Assembly (NCBI RefSeq): GCF_001294335.1
Contig: NZ_LGKG01000148.1
Span: 62,001-126,000, forward strand
Source: Streptomyces chattanoogensis
Lineage (GTDB): Bacteria; Actinomycetota; Actinomycetes; Streptomycetales; Streptomycetaceae
Direction: 5' to 3'
Length of the DNA stretch: 64,000 nucleotides
In this document: in pieces, positions 46,206 to 55,460 of the stretch
How positions within the stretch are numbered: the stretch's first letter is position 1
Layout: every line of letters starts with the position of its first letter
Made by a program: the position numbers and the translations under genes
The notes under the pieces: generated by a model
What the model saw: only the letters and a program-made list of their open reading frames with translations
Told to the model about the DNA's origin: nothing
Databases searched by the model: none

Positions 46206-47236
46206 CCGACACGGCGCGGCCGCCGGCCGCGGAGGCGCCGGCCGGCCGGGCGGCGGGGCGCGGCCTGCGCCCGGACCCGGCCCGTTGGCGGGACTTCTCC
46301 CTGGTCCCGGTGATCTTCGTCCTGGGCGTCGTCGGCTTCGTCGTCTCGCCCGCCTTCCTCACCCGGGACAACCTCGTCGGCGTCATCCAGCAGTCCACGG
46401 AACTGGGCCTGCTGGTGCTGGCCGAGGCGCTCGTCCTGATCAGCGGGCGGATGGACCTGTCGCTGGAGTCCACCATCGGGCTGGCGCCGGTGGTGGCGCT
46501 GTGGCTGGTGATGCCCGCGCACGGGGCCCGCTTCGCCGGTCTGGAGCTCTTCCCGGCCTGGACGGCGATCCCGCTCTGCCTGGCCGTCGGCGCGGCGATC
46601 GGCGCCGCCAACGGCTTCCTGATCATCGGACTGCGGGTCAACGGCTTCATCGCCACCCTCGGCATGCTCACCATGCTGCGCGGCCTCCAGCTGGGCCTCT
46701 CCGAGGGCCGGTCCATCGGGAACGTCCCCGCGTCCTTCGCCTATCCGGGCAGCGCCGACTGGCTGGGCGTCCCCGCCGCCGTCTGGCTCTGCCCGGCCCT
46801 CTTCGCACTCGGCGGCGCGGCGCTCGGCTACCTCCGCCACGGGCGGGCGCTGTACGCCATCGGCGGCAACCCTGAGGCGGCCCGCGCGGCCGGCATCCGG
46901 GCCGACCGCATCACCTGGACCGTGCTCACCCTCGGCGGGATGCTCGCCGCCTTCGCCGGCATCCTCTACACCGGCCACTACGGCGCGGTCTCCGCCTCCC
47001 AGGGCAGCGGCTGGATCTTCCAGGTCTTCGCCGCGGCGGTGATCGGCGGCATCAGCCTCAAGGGCGGGCGCGGCACCCTTTTCGGGGCGCTCACCGGTGT
47101 GCTCACGCTCCAACTGGTCATCAACGTGATGACGCTGGGCGGCGTGCCGCCCCTGTGGACGCAGTTCCTCAACGGCCTGATCATCATCGTCGCGCTGGTC
47201 ATCTCCCGCTTCACCAGCGGCGAGAAGCAGGACTGA
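46202..47236 (+). CDS. Sugar ABC transporter permease
   Basis: 344 residues with about nine transmembrane helices of the RbsC/branched-chain permease type (BPD_transp_2). Typical strings are VLAEALVLISGRMDLSLEST, GANGFLIIGLRVNGFIATLGMLTMLRG-like sequence, YAIGGNPEAARAAGIRADR and AAVIGGISLKGGRGTLFGA. As only one permease is encoded, it should form a homodimer with the single ATPase. The ATG overlaps the ATPase stop. Confidence 0.93.
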   Translation: MTDTARPPAAEAPAGRAAGRGLRPDPARWRDFSLVPVIFVLGVVGFVVSPAFLTRDNLVGVIQQSTELGLLVLAEALVLISGRMDLSLESTIGLAPVVALWLVMPAHGARFAGLELFPAWTAIPLCLAVGAAIGAANGFLIIGLRVNGFIATLGMLTMLRGLQLGLSEGRSIGNVPASFAYPGSADWLGVPAAVWLCPALFALGGAALGYLRHGRALYAIGGNPEAARAAGIRADRITWTVLTLGGMLAAFAGILYTGHYGAVSASQGSGWIFQVFAAAVIGGISLKGGRGTLFGALTGVLTLQLVINVMTLGGVPPLWTQFLNGLIIIVALVISRFTSGEKQD

Positions 47237-47249
47237 CAGGCTCCCGCGC

Positions 47250-48278
47250 ATGAGGTCCCCACGCCCGCCGTACCCGCTGCACGGGCCACGGGAGCTGGGC
47301 CGCAGCGGCGTCACCGTGCCGCCCCTCGGCCTCGGCTGCGCACCGCTCGGCAACCTCTACCGCGCCGTCCCGGAGGAGCGCGCGGCGGCCGTCGTGCGCG
47401 CCGCCCTCGCCACCGGCGCCACCCACTTCGACACCGCCCCGCACTACGGCCTCGGCCTGTCGGAGGAGCGCCTCGGCCGGGCCCTGCGCGGCCGCGACCG
47501 GGGGACGTACACGCTCGCCACCAAGGTCGGCCGCCGGCTGCGCCCGCTTGCGCCGGGGGAGGAGGCGGACGGGGAGGGCTTCGTGGCGACCCCCGCCCGC
47601 GCCCGGGTACGGGACCTCACCCGCGACGGCATCCGCGCCACCCTCGAGGCGTCCCTGGAGCGGCTCGGCGCGGACGCCGCCGACATCGTCTACCTCCATG
47701 ACGTCGAGGAGCACCTCCCCGAGGTCTACGCAACGGGCTTCCCGGCCCTCGCCGAGCTGCGCGGCCAAGGGCTCGTCCGCGCCATCGGCTTCGGCATGAA
47801 CCACAGCGGCATCCTCGCCCGCCTCGTCGCGGACCTCGATGTGGACGTCGTCCTGTGCGCGGGCCGCTGGACCCTTCTGGAACGCACCGCCTTCGACGAC
47901 CTGCTCCCGGTGTGCGAACGCCGCGGCACCTCGGTGGTCGTCGGCGGGGTCTACAACTCCGGCCTGCTGGCGGACCCCTCCCCGGGAGCCCCGTACGACT
48001 ACGCGCCCGCGCCCGCCGCCCTGCTGGAGCGCGCCCGCCAACTGGCCGCTGTCTGCGACGGGTTCGACGTTTCCCTGAAGGCCGCCGCCCTGCGCTTCCC
48101 CTTCGGGCACCCGGCCGTCGCCTCGGCCGTCGTCGGTGCCGCGGCCCCGGAGGAGGCCACGGAGAACGCCGCCCTGTTCGCCCGGGACATCCCCGACGCC
48201 CTCTGGCACACTCTCGTCGCCCGGGGCCTGCTCGCCCCGGATCTGCCGCTGCCCCTCACCGCTGCCCCGGGAGCCTGA
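47250..48278 (+). CDS. Aldo/keto reductase, probable L-fucose (aldose) 1-dehydrogenase
   Basis: 342 residues of the D-threo-aldose 1-dehydrogenase group. The tetrad is D and Y in FDTAPHYGLGLSEE, K in LATKVGRRL and H in IVYLHDVEEHL. SVVVGGVYNSGLLA and AVVGAAAPEEATEN are characteristic of this group. It would oxidise the imported sugar to its lactone. The start lies 13 bp after the permease, and the stop shares one base with the next gene (TGATG). Confidence 0.87.
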   Translation: MRSPRPPYPLHGPRELGRSGVTVPPLGLGCAPLGNLYRAVPEERAAAVVRAALATGATHFDTAPHYGLGLSEERLGRALRGRDRGTYTLATKVGRRLRPLAPGEEADGEGFVATPARARVRDLTRDGIRATLEASLERLGADAADIVYLHDVEEHLPEVYATGFPALAELRGQGLVRAIGFGMNHSGILARLVADLDVDVVLCAGRWTLLERTAFDDLLPVCERRGTSVVVGGVYNSGLLADPSPGAPYDYAPAPAALLERARQLAAVCDGFDVSLKAAALRFPFGHPAVASAVVGAAAPEEATENAALFARDIPDALWHTLVARGLLAPDLPLPLTAAPGA

Positions 48279-49120
48279 TGCGTATCGACGCCCACCACCA
48301 TCTGTGGGACCTCACCCGCCGGGACCAGCCCTGGATGGACGGGCCGTGGGCCGATCCGGTCCGCCGCAGTTACACGCTGGCCGATCTCGCCCCGCAGCTC
48401 TCGGCGCACGGGTTCGACGGCACCGTCCTCGTCCAGTCGTCCGCCTCGTACGAGGAGACCGCCGAGCTGCTCGCGGTGGCCGCCGGGGACGGACCGGTAC
48501 GCGGCGTCGTCGGCTGGGCGGACCTCACCGATCCCGGGCTCGCGGACGTCCTCGCGGCGCTGCCCCTCGGCCCGGGCGGCCTGGTCGGCATCCGCCATCA
48601 GGTCCAGGACGAACCGGACCCCGGCTGGCTCACCCGCCCGGAGGTGCTGCGCGGACTGGGCGTCCTGGCGGACGCGGGCCTGGTCTACGACCTCCTGGTC
48701 ACCCCGCGCGAACTCCCCGCCGCGCGGGCCGCCGTACGCGCCCTGCCCGGGCTGTCCTTCGTCCTCGACCACGCAGGCAAACCCGCGGTCGCCCGGGGCG
48801 ACTGGCAGCCCTGGGCCGACGAGATCACCGCACTCGCCCGGCACCCGAACCTCGCCTGCAAACTCTCCGGTCTGGTCACCGAGGCGGACTGGTCCGCCTG
48901 GCGTCCCCAGCAGATCCTGCCCTACGCCCGCCACCTCCTCGACGCCTTCGGCCCCGGCCGTCTCCTCTTCGGTTCCGACTGGCCGGTGTGCACCCTGGCC
49001 GCCGACTACGAGGACGTCCTCGCCCTCGCCGAGTCCGCCACCGGCCGCCTCGGCCCGGCGGAGCGGGCGGCGGTGTTCGGGGAGACGGCGGGGCGGGTGT
49101 ACGGGGTGGCGGCGCCTTAG
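48278..49120 (+). CDS. Amidohydrolase-2 family lactonase (L-fuconolactone type)
   Basis: 280 residues. The metal-dependent TIM barrel has H-x-H at MRIDAHHHLWDL, H in FVLDHAGKP and D in LLFGSDWPVC, as in L-fucono-1,5-lactonase and L-rhamnono-lactonase. It hydrolyses the lactone made by the AKR to the sugar acid used by the dehydratase. RYGSDWP-type sequence and length fit the family. It overlaps the AKR stop by one base. Confidence 0.87.
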   Translation: MRIDAHHHLWDLTRRDQPWMDGPWADPVRRSYTLADLAPQLSAHGFDGTVLVQSSASYEETAELLAVAAGDGPVRGVVGWADLTDPGLADVLAALPLGPGGLVGIRHQVQDEPDPGWLTRPEVLRGLGVLADAGLVYDLLVTPRELPAARAAVRALPGLSFVLDHAGKPAVARGDWQPWADEITALARHPNLACKLSGLVTEADWSAWRPQQILPYARHLLDAFGPGRLLFGSDWPVCTLAADYEDVLALAESATGRLGPAERAAVFGETAGRVYGVAAP

Positions 49121-49278
49121 GGCATGCCCGGTGGCCCTGGCCGGGCGGGCGTCGGGTTCCCGTCCGGATTCCGCCAGCCCCGGCCCGCGCACCGCCGGAC
49201 GATGGAGGCGTACCGCAGCCGGTGCCGTACGGCGCGGGGCGGTGCGGTCCACGGGACGGACTCCACAGGCGCGGAGAT

Positions 49279-49314
49279 GTCTGCGCGCATCCGCGCAGAC
49301 GTATCCGCGCAGAC
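49279..49314. promoter_or_regulatory. Inverted and direct repeats before the second SDR gene
   Basis: GTCTGCGCG, 4 bp and CGCGCAGAC form a perfect 9-bp dyad (49279-49300). ATCCGCGCAGAC is then repeated at a 14-bp offset (49303-49314). GATGTCTGCGC at 49276 equals half of the box near the GntR-type gene. A separate promoter or operator for the SDR is possible. Confidence 0.4.
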
Positions 49315-49330
49315 CAGCGAGGTGATGAGG

Positions 49331-50098
49331 ATGGCGACAGTGGTGACGGCTTCCGGCGCGCGGCCGCTCGGCGGCAAGGTGGCGCTGGTGACCGGCGGCA
49401 GCCGGGGGATCGGGGCGGAGATCGCGGTGCGGCTGGCCGCCGAGGGGGCCGCGGTGGCGCTGACGTACCGCAGCCGCGAGGACCTCGCGGAGCAGGTGGT
49501 CAAACGGATCGGGCAGGCGGGCGGGCAGGCCTGGGCGGTGCGGGCGGACAGTGCGGACGCGGAGGAGGTGCGGTCCGCGGTCGCCGGGGTCGCCGACCGG
49601 CTGGGCAGGCTCGACATCGTGGTGAACAACGCCGGCATCAATGTGGTCGGGCCGTTCGAGGGGATCTCCGTGGCGGACGTCGACCGGGTGCTGCGGACCA
49701 ATGTCCGGGGGCCGTTCCTGGTGACGCAGGCCGCGGCGCCGCATCTGGGCGAGGGCGGGCGGATCATCTCCATCGGCAGCTGTCTGGCCGAACGGGTGGT
49801 CATCCCCGGCAGCACCCTCTACGCCACCAGCAAGGCCGCGCTGATCGGCCTGACCAAGACCCTGGCCAGGGAGCTGGGGCCGCGCGGCATCACCGCCAAC
49901 CTGGTGCAGCCCGGCCCGATCGACACCGACATGAACCCCGCCGACGGCGAGACCGCGACCACACAGGCCGGACTGACCTCGCTCGGCTCCTACGGACGGG
50001 CGTCGGACGTCGCGGCGACGGTGGCCCACCTCGCGGGGGAGGGCGGGCGGTACATCACCGGCGCTGCCATCACCGTGGACGGCGGCTTCGCGGCCTGA
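49331..50098 (+). CDS. SDR-family oxidoreductase
   Basis: 255 residues. It has VTGGSRGIGAEIAVRLA (cofactor loop), NNAG, the Ser in ISIGSCLAERV and Y-x3-K in LYATSKAALIGL. R after strand 2 (LTYRSRED) suggests NADP. It ends the sugar operon on the plus strand after a 210-bp gap with repeats, so it may have its own promoter. It could be an alternative sugar dehydrogenase. The ATG at 49331 has GAGG 9 nt upstream; ATG 49325 is possible. Confidence 0.87.
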   Translation: MATVVTASGARPLGGKVALVTGGSRGIGAEIAVRLAAEGAAVALTYRSREDLAEQVVKRIGQAGGQAWAVRADSADAEEVRSAVAGVADRLGRLDIVVNNAGINVVGPFEGISVADVDRVLRTNVRGPFLVTQAAAPHLGEGGRIISIGSCLAERVVIPGSTLYATSKAALIGLTKTLARELGPRGITANLVQPGPIDTDMNPADGETATTQAGLTSLGSYGRASDVAATVAHLAGEGGRYITGAAITVDGGFAA

Positions 50099-50175
50099 GC
50101 GGAACGGGAGAGGGGCGACGGCGGGGCGAGGTCGGGGCGGCGGAGGCGCCGGCGGGCGAAGCGCCCGCCCCGCGG

Positions 50176-50847
50176 TCACAGCGAGGTGCGCAGCCACTGC
50201 TCCACGCTGGCGATATGCACCGTCGCCCAGGCCCGCGCCGCCTCCGCGTCCCGCTCGCGCAGGGCGCCGATGATCGCGCGGTGCTCGGTGAGGGTGCGCG
50301 CCACCGCGTCCTTCTGGGTCAGACCGCGCCAGATCCGGGCCCGGGTGGTGGGGCCGGACAGGCCTTCCAGCAGCGAGCAGAGCACGGAGTTGCCGGACGC
50401 GGAGACGATGGCGCGGTGGAACTCCAGATCGCAGGCGACCAGATCCTCGACCGAGGGCGCCGGTCCCAGCGCGGCCAACTGCGCCTCCAGCGCGTCCAGT
50501 TCCCCGGCGGTGATCCGGCCGGCCGCCATCGCCGTGGCGGCCGGCTCCAGGATCCGGCGGACGGCGAGGAACTCCAGCACCGTGTCGTCGCGGTGGAAGT
50601 CCACCACGAAACTCATGGCCTCCAGCAGGAGTTGGGGATCGAGGCTGGTGACATAGGTGCCGTCGCCCTGGCGGACGTCCAGGATCCGGATGAGGGAGAG
50701 CGCGCGCACCGCCTCGCGCAGCGAGTTGCGGGACAGGCCCAGCTCGGCCGCCAGCTCGCTCTCCTTCGGCAGCCGGTCGCCCGGCCGCAGCGCACCGGAG
50801 ACGATCATTCCCTTGATCTTCTCGATGGCCTCGTCGGTGACCGCCAT
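50176..50847 (-). CDS. FadR-subfamily (FCD) GntR regulator of the sugar operon
   Basis: 223 residues. The winged helix-turn-helix (LRPGDRLPKESELAAELGLSRNSLREAVRALSLIRILDVRQGDGTYV) is followed by an all-helical FCD ligand domain. Its metal-site residues are present: D and H in ACDLEFHRAIV, H in LTEHRAIIGAL and H in TVHIASVEQW. GGGAGGGCGGCC precedes the ATG. It is convergent with the operon. A perfect dyad lies about 90 bp upstream and recurs in altered form at the operon promoter, so auto- and operon repression by a sugar-acid ligand is the likely logic. Confidence 0.9.
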   Translation of the reverse strand: MAVTDEAIEKIKGMIVSGALRPGDRLPKESELAAELGLSRNSLREAVRALSLIRILDVRQGDGTYVTSLDPQLLLEAMSFVVDFHRDDTVLEFLAVRRILEPAATAMAAGRITAGELDALEAQLAALGPAPSVEDLVACDLEFHRAIVSASGNSVLCSLLEGLSGPTTRARIWRGLTQKDAVARTLTEHRAIIGALRERDAEAARAWATVHIASVEQWLRTSL

Positions 50848-50935
50848 GGCCGCCCTCCCCGCTCGGACCCGCCCGGATGCCCCTGCGGCCGCCACCGCGG
50901 GTGCGGTCCGCACGGCCGTACGCCCGCAGAGGGCG

Positions 50936-50964
50936 CAGACATCCGATGTCTGGCGTTCATTATG
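50936..50964 (-). promoter_or_regulatory. Operator and -10 of the GntR-family gene
   Basis: CAGACATC-C-GATGTCTG (50936-50952) is a perfect 8-bp dyad. On the minus strand CATAAT (50964-50959) is a good -10 placed just upstream, so the operator covers the transcription start. The ACATC-S-GATGT core recurs at 41261. Confidence 0.6.
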
Positions 50965-52018
50965 ACCCCTTGCGCTCTCCCCAGCCGCGCCCGTACGCCG
51001 ACCAGTCCTCCTCCGTGGCCGCGAAGTCGACATACAGCGCCGTGCCGAACCGCTTCCGGCCCAGGTCCTCGCGGGTCAGCCCCAGCCGTATACCGCGCAC
51101 CGCGGCACGCACCGTCTCCGCCGAGGCGTGGTGGCCCATGCCGTCGGTGTGGAAGAACGGCAGCCCCATCAGCAGATCGGTCCCCTCGGGCGTCGCCTCC
51201 AGCGCCAGCCGGGTCTGCTGCGCCACATAGCCGCCGTACAGGCCCTCGGTCGGCAGTGCCGTGTCGTACGACATCAGCGCGATCTGGTCGACGCGGCGCG
51301 CCACCTGCCCGAAGAACCGCTGGGATATCCATTTGCGATGGCCCGTCACGGCGTTGCTGACGGTGTGGAGACGGGGCAGGGGATCTATCTGGTGGACGGC
51401 GACGGAGAACACGCCGCCTTGGGCGTGCACCGCGGGGACGAGCCGGTCCAGCAGGCGCAGGTAGTCGGGGTTGTCGGAGTGCAGGGGCTCGACGTCCAGA
51501 TGCACCCCGGCGAATCCGTCGGCCAGGACCTGCCGGGCGCTCGCCACGATCGCCTTACGGGCCCCGGCGTCCGCCAGCCGCAGTCCGCCCCGCTCGCCCG
51601 GCTCGTACACCAGCCGGTCGCCCAGCCAGGCGTGCACCCTGACCTCCGGGAGTTCACGGTGCACCGCGGCGATCAGCCAGCGGGCCCGCGGGTAGGCCTT
51701 ACGGGCCGGGGGGAGCGTGCCGTCGTGCTCCAACGGCCCGGCGTGGACGTACAGATCGCGGATGCCGGTGTCCCCGATGCGGCGCCGCAGCGCCGCGACA
51801 TCGGAGGCGTCCCGCCGCCCGTCCACCCAGGCATGGCCCAGCCAGAGCGCATCCCGTCCGCGGGTGGTGGCCTCGGGCGCGGCCGTCCCCGCGTACCCGA
51901 CGCGCAGCGCGGTGGCCGCCGCCGTCACCGGCAGCACGATCAGCACCGCCAGCAGCCAGGCCGCCCACTTCCCCGCCCGCAGCCATCGCTTCCGGGCCGT
52001 AGCCGTCATCGCCGTCAT
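50960..52018 (-). CDS. Membrane-anchored TIM-barrel, glycoside-hydrolase-like protein
   Basis: 352 residues. A basic N-terminus and one transmembrane helix (about 14-36, WAAWLLAVLIVLPVTAAATAL) place the rest outside the cell. The body contains barrel strands, including GVHLDVEPLHSDNPDYLRLL, a D-x-E pair like the GH18 catalytic motif, and VDQIALMSYDTALPTEGLYGGYV, typical of GH18-type strand 6. The spectrum of substrates is unknown. The ATG at 52018 is preceded by GGGGGCAGTG. It lies upstream of the GntR-family gene on the same strand but probably in a separate unit. Confidence 0.7.
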   Translation of the reverse strand: MTAMTATARKRWLRAGKWAAWLLAVLIVLPVTAAATALRVGYAGTAAPEATTRGRDALWLGHAWVDGRRDASDVAALRRRIGDTGIRDLYVHAGPLEHDGTLPPARKAYPRARWLIAAVHRELPEVRVHAWLGDRLVYEPGERGGLRLADAGARKAIVASARQVLADGFAGVHLDVEPLHSDNPDYLRLLDRLVPAVHAQGGVFSVAVHQIDPLPRLHTVSNAVTGHRKWISQRFFGQVARRVDQIALMSYDTALPTEGLYGGYVAQQTRLALEATPEGTDLLMGLPFFHTDGMGHHASAETVRAAVRGIRLGLTREDLGRKRFGTALYVDFAATEEDWSAYGRGWGERKGS

Positions 52019-52159
52019 CACTGCCCCCGCTTCCCCGTTGCCCCGATCCCCGCCCGTGTCCCCGGCGGGATATCGGTGCCCATCATCGCAGCCCTCACTG
52101 ACAGTGACCATTTCGGCCGCCTGCCTGTGGATAACCGCGGACGCAGAGGATGTGCGTAC

Positions 52160-52206
52160 GCAGACGACGGTGGGGCGGCCCCGTGGCCCGCCCCACCGTC
52201 GTCTGC
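52160..52206. terminator. Very strong terminator of the glp operon
   Basis: A perfect 19-bp stem (GCAGACGACGGTGGGGCGG with its complement) and a 9-nt loop, 24 bp past the glpD stop on the minus strand. It also faces the gene at 50960-52018. Confidence 0.88.
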
Positions 52207-52230
52207 ACTGAACTACTTCCTGACGTACCG

Positions 52231-53835
52231 TCAGTCGTTGAGCATGTCCTTCACCTTGGCCCGGACATCCTCCGTGTCCAGTCCGCGGATCATCAGCGTC
52301 GTACGGCGGCGCAGCACGTCGTCGACCGTCTCGGCCCACTCGTGGTCGCGGGCGTAGGCGACCTGCGCCCAGATCTCCGGCGCGTCCGGGTGGATGCGCT
52401 CGGCCAGCGCCGGGTTGTCGTTGGCCAGCCGGGCGATGTCGAAGGACAGCGAGCCGTAGTGGGTGGCCAGGTGGCGGGCGGTGTCAGCGGCCATCCGCGG
52501 GCCGGGGGTGCCGCCGTCGACGAGCAGCCGGTGGGCGACCGCGTTCGGGTTGGCGATACCGGGCAGCGGGAGCTTCTTCGGCAGCTGGGAGATCGGCTCC
52601 ATGTCCTCGCCCAGCGGGTGGCCGGGCAGCGCGGCGAGCTTGTTCATCACCGTACGGCCGATGTGGCGGAAGGTCGTCCACTTGCCGCCGGCGACCGACA
52701 GCATGCCGCCGCTGCCCTCGGTGACGACCGTCTCGCGCTTGGCCTTGGAGGTGTCGCCGGGGCCGCCGGGCAGCACCCGCAGACCCGCGAAGGAGTACGT
52801 GATCAGGTCGCGCGACAGCTGCTGGTCGCGGATGGAGAAGGCGGCCTCGTCCAGGATCTGGGCGGTGTCCTTCTCGGTGACCGTGAGGTCCGCCGGGTCG
52901 CCCTCGTACTCCTCGTCCGTGGTGCCGAGCAGCAGCATGTCCTCCCAGGGGAGGGCGAAGGTGATGCGGTACTTGTCGATCGGGGTGGCCAGGGCGGCCT
53001 TCCAGGGGGCGGTCCGCTTGAGGACCAGGTGCGCGCCCTTGGAGAGGCGGATGGAGGGGGCCGCGCCGGGGTCCTCCATCTTGCGCAGGTGGTCGACCCA
53101 GGGGCCGGTGGCGTTGAGGACCAGGCGGGCGTTGACGCCGAACTCCTGGCCGTCCATCCGGTCCTTGAGCTCGGCGCCGGTGACCCGGCCCTGGGTGAAG
53201 CGCAGTCCGGTGACCTCGGCGTGGTTGAGGACCGTGGCGCCGGCCGCGACGGCCGCGCGGACGGTCATCAGGGCCATCCGGGAGTCGTTCATCTGGTCGT
53301 CGCCGTACACGGCCACGGCCTTGAGGTTGTCCGTCCGCAGCTCGGGCACGTCGCGTGCGGCCTTGGCCGGGCTTATGACGTGGCCGACGCCGTCGCCGAA
53401 CGCGGACAGCGCGGAGTAGGCGAAGACGCCCGCGCCGAGCTTGGCCGCGCCGTGCGGGCCGCCCTTGTAGACGGGCAGGTAGAAGGTCAGGGGGTTGGCG
53501 AGGTGCGGTGCCACCTGGCGCGACACCGCACGACGCTCGAAGTGGTTCTCCGCCACCAGCTTGACCGCTCCGGTCTGCAGGTAGCGCAGACCGCCGTGCA
53601 GCAGCTTGGAGGAGGCGGAGGAGGTGGCGCCGGCGAAGTCACCGGCGTCCACCAGGGCCACCCGCAGTCCGGCCTGCGCGGCGTGCCAGGCGGTGGAGAT
53701 GCCCAGGATGCCGCCGCCGATCACCAGGAGGTCGTAGGTCGCCTTGGAAAGCTGCTCCCGGGTCTCGGCACGGCTCGCGGTGGAACCGCTGGCCGGGTGC
53801 GTCCCGAGGGCCGGGACGCTCTGCAGGGTGCTCAT
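52231..53835 (-). CDS. glpD: Glycerol-3-phosphate dehydrogenase, FAD-dependent
   Basis: 534 residues. The FAD-binding motif LLVIGGGILGISTAWHAAQAG lies near residue 37. GATSSASSKLLHGGLRYLQTGAVKLV is the GlpD family signature, and the C-terminal domain VAGGKWTTFRHIGRTVMNKL is also diagnostic. It oxidises sn-glycerol-3-phosphate to dihydroxyacetone phosphate and passes electrons to quinone. GAGGAGCAC precedes the ATG. It is the last gene of glpF-glpK-glpD, 13 bp after glpK. Confidence 0.96.
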   Translation of the reverse strand: MSTLQSVPALGTHPASGSTASRAETREQLSKATYDLLVIGGGILGISTAWHAAQAGLRVALVDAGDFAGATSSASSKLLHGGLRYLQTGAVKLVAENHFERRAVSRQVAPHLANPLTFYLPVYKGGPHGAAKLGAGVFAYSALSAFGDGVGHVISPAKAARDVPELRTDNLKAVAVYGDDQMNDSRMALMTVRAAVAAGATVLNHAEVTGLRFTQGRVTGAELKDRMDGQEFGVNARLVLNATGPWVDHLRKMEDPGAAPSIRLSKGAHLVLKRTAPWKAALATPIDKYRITFALPWEDMLLLGTTDEEYEGDPADLTVTEKDTAQILDEAAFSIRDQQLSRDLITYSFAGLRVLPGGPGDTSKAKRETVVTEGSGGMLSVAGGKWTTFRHIGRTVMNKLAALPGHPLGEDMEPISQLPKKLPLPGIANPNAVAHRLLVDGGTPGPRMAADTARHLATHYGSLSFDIARLANDNPALAERIHPDAPEIWAQVAYARDHEWAETVDDVLRRRTTLMIRGLDTEDVRAKVKDMLND

Positions 53836-53848
53836 GATGTGCTCCTCG

Positions 53849-55411
53849 TCAGCTCTCGTCGTCGATCCAGCCCATGGTCCGCTCGACGGCCTTGAGCCAG
53901 TTCTTGTATTCGCGGTCACGGATGTCCGCGTCCATGCGGGGGGTCCATTCGGCGGCCCGGCGCCAGTTGGCGCGCAGCTCGTCGGTGCTGGACCAGAAGC
54001 CGACGGCCAGTCCGGCCGCATAGGCAGCGCCGAGGCAGGTGGTCTCGGCAACCATCGGGCGCACCACAGGGGCGTCCAGGAAGTCCGAGATGGTCTGCAT
54101 CAGCAGGTTGTTGGAGGTCATACCGCCGTCGACCTTGAGCGCGGTCAGCTCGACGCCGGAGTCCTTGGTCATGGCGTCGGTGATCTCGCGGGTCTGCCAG
54201 GCGGTGGCCTCGAGAACGGCGCGGGCGATGTGCGCCTTGGTGACGTAACGGGTCAGGCCCGCGATCACACCGCGCGCGTCGGAGCGCCAGTAGGGGGCGA
54301 ACAGGCCGGAGAAGGCCGGTACGAAGTAGGCGCCGCCGTTGTCCTCGACCGTGCTGGCGAGGGTCTCGATCTCGGCCGCGGAGTTGATGAGCCCCATCTG
54401 GTCGCGCATCCACTGGACGAGCGAGCCGGTGACGGCGATGGAGCCTTCCAGGGCGTAGACCGGCTGCTGCTCTCCGATGCGGTAGCCGACGGTGGTCAGC
54501 AGGCCGTTGTAGGAGTTGACCGGCTCGTGGCCGGTGTTCATCAGCATGAAGGTGCCGGTGCCGTACGTGGACTTGGCCTCGCCCTGCGAGAAGCAGGTCT
54601 GGCCGAAGAGCGCGGCCTGCTGGTCGCCGAGCGCGGAGGCGACCGGCACACCGGCGAGGACGCCGGCGGCAGTGGTGCCGTAGACCTCGGCGGAGGACTT
54701 GATCTCCGGCAGCACGGCGGCCGGGATGTCCATCGACGCGAGGATCTTCTCGTCCCACTCCAGGTTGTGGAGGTTCATCAGGAGGGTGCGCGAGGCGTTG
54801 GTCACGTCGGTGACGTGGTGGCCGCCGTTGACGCCGCCGGTGAGGTTCCAGATGACCCAGGAGTCCATCGTGCCGAAGAGGATGTCGCCGCGCTCGGCGC
54901 GCTCGCGCAGGCCCTCGACGTTGTCGAGCAGCCAGCGGACCTTGGGACCGGCGAAGTAGGAGGCCAGCGGCAGACCGGTCTCGCGGCGGAAGCGGTCCTG
55001 GCCGACGTTGCGGCCGAGCTCCTTGCAGAGCGCGTCGGTCCGGGTGTCCTGCCAGACGATGGCGTTGTGGACGGGCTCACCGGTGTTCTTGTCCCACAGC
55101 ACGGTGGTCTCGCGCTGGTTGGTGATGCCGATGGCCTTGACGTCCTTGGCGGTGATGCCCGCCTTCTCGACGGCGCCGGCGACGACCTGCTGGACGTTGG
55201 TCCAGATCTCGGTGGCGTCGTGCTCGACCCAGCCCGGCTTCGGGAAGATCTGCTCGTGCTCCTTCTGGTCGACCGAAACGATCCGGCCGTCCTTGTCGAA
55301 GACGATGCAGCGGCTGGAGGTCGTGCCCTGGTCGATGGCCGCAATGAACGGGCCATGCCCGTGGGAGGAAGTGCCGTGGCCGTGCGAGGAGGTGGTGGGG
55401 GTGTCGCTCAT
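53849..55411 (-). CDS. glpK: Glycerol kinase
   Basis: 520 residues. FGGY-kinase signatures are [21 protein letters not shown] (ATP loop), [20 protein letters not shown] and [21 protein letters not shown]. It phosphorylates glycerol to sn-glycerol-3-phosphate. The N-terminus carries an extra SSHGHG repeat before the first strand, which is not part of the fold. GGAG lies 6 nt before the ATG. Confidence 0.96.
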   Translation of the reverse strand: MSDTPTTSSHGHGTSSHGHGPFIAAIDQGTTSSRCIVFDKDGRIVSVDQKEHEQIFPKPGWVEHDATEIWTNVQQVVAGAVEKAGITAKDVKAIGITNQRETTVLWDKNTGEPVHNAIVWQDTRTDALCKELGRNVGQDRFRRETGLPLASYFAGPKVRWLLDNVEGLRERAERGDILFGTMDSWVIWNLTGGVNGGHHVTDVTNASRTLLMNLHNLEWDEKILASMDIPAAVLPEIKSSAEVYGTTAAGVLAGVPVASALGDQQAALFGQTCFSQGEAKSTYGTGTFMLMNTGHEPVNSYNGLLTTVGYRIGEQQPVYALEGSIAVTGSLVQWMRDQMGLINSAAEIETLASTVEDNGGAYFVPAFSGLFAPYWRSDARGVIAGLTRYVTKAHIARAVLEATAWQTREITDAMTKDSGVELTALKVDGGMTSNNLLMQTISDFLDAPVVRPMVAETTCLGAAYAAGLAVGFWSSTDELRANWRRAAEWTPRMDADIRDREYKNWLKAVERTMGWIDDES

Positions 55412-55460
55412 GGTGTGCTCCAAGAAGTCTGTGCGGGCGGAGTCGGGGTGGTCAGGCGGC

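Noticed and set aside
48999..49330. Upstream extension of the second SDR to an ATG at 49124
   Set aside because: The extension is Arg-rich, passes through a dyad and has no ribosome site. The SDR fold begins shortly after 49331.
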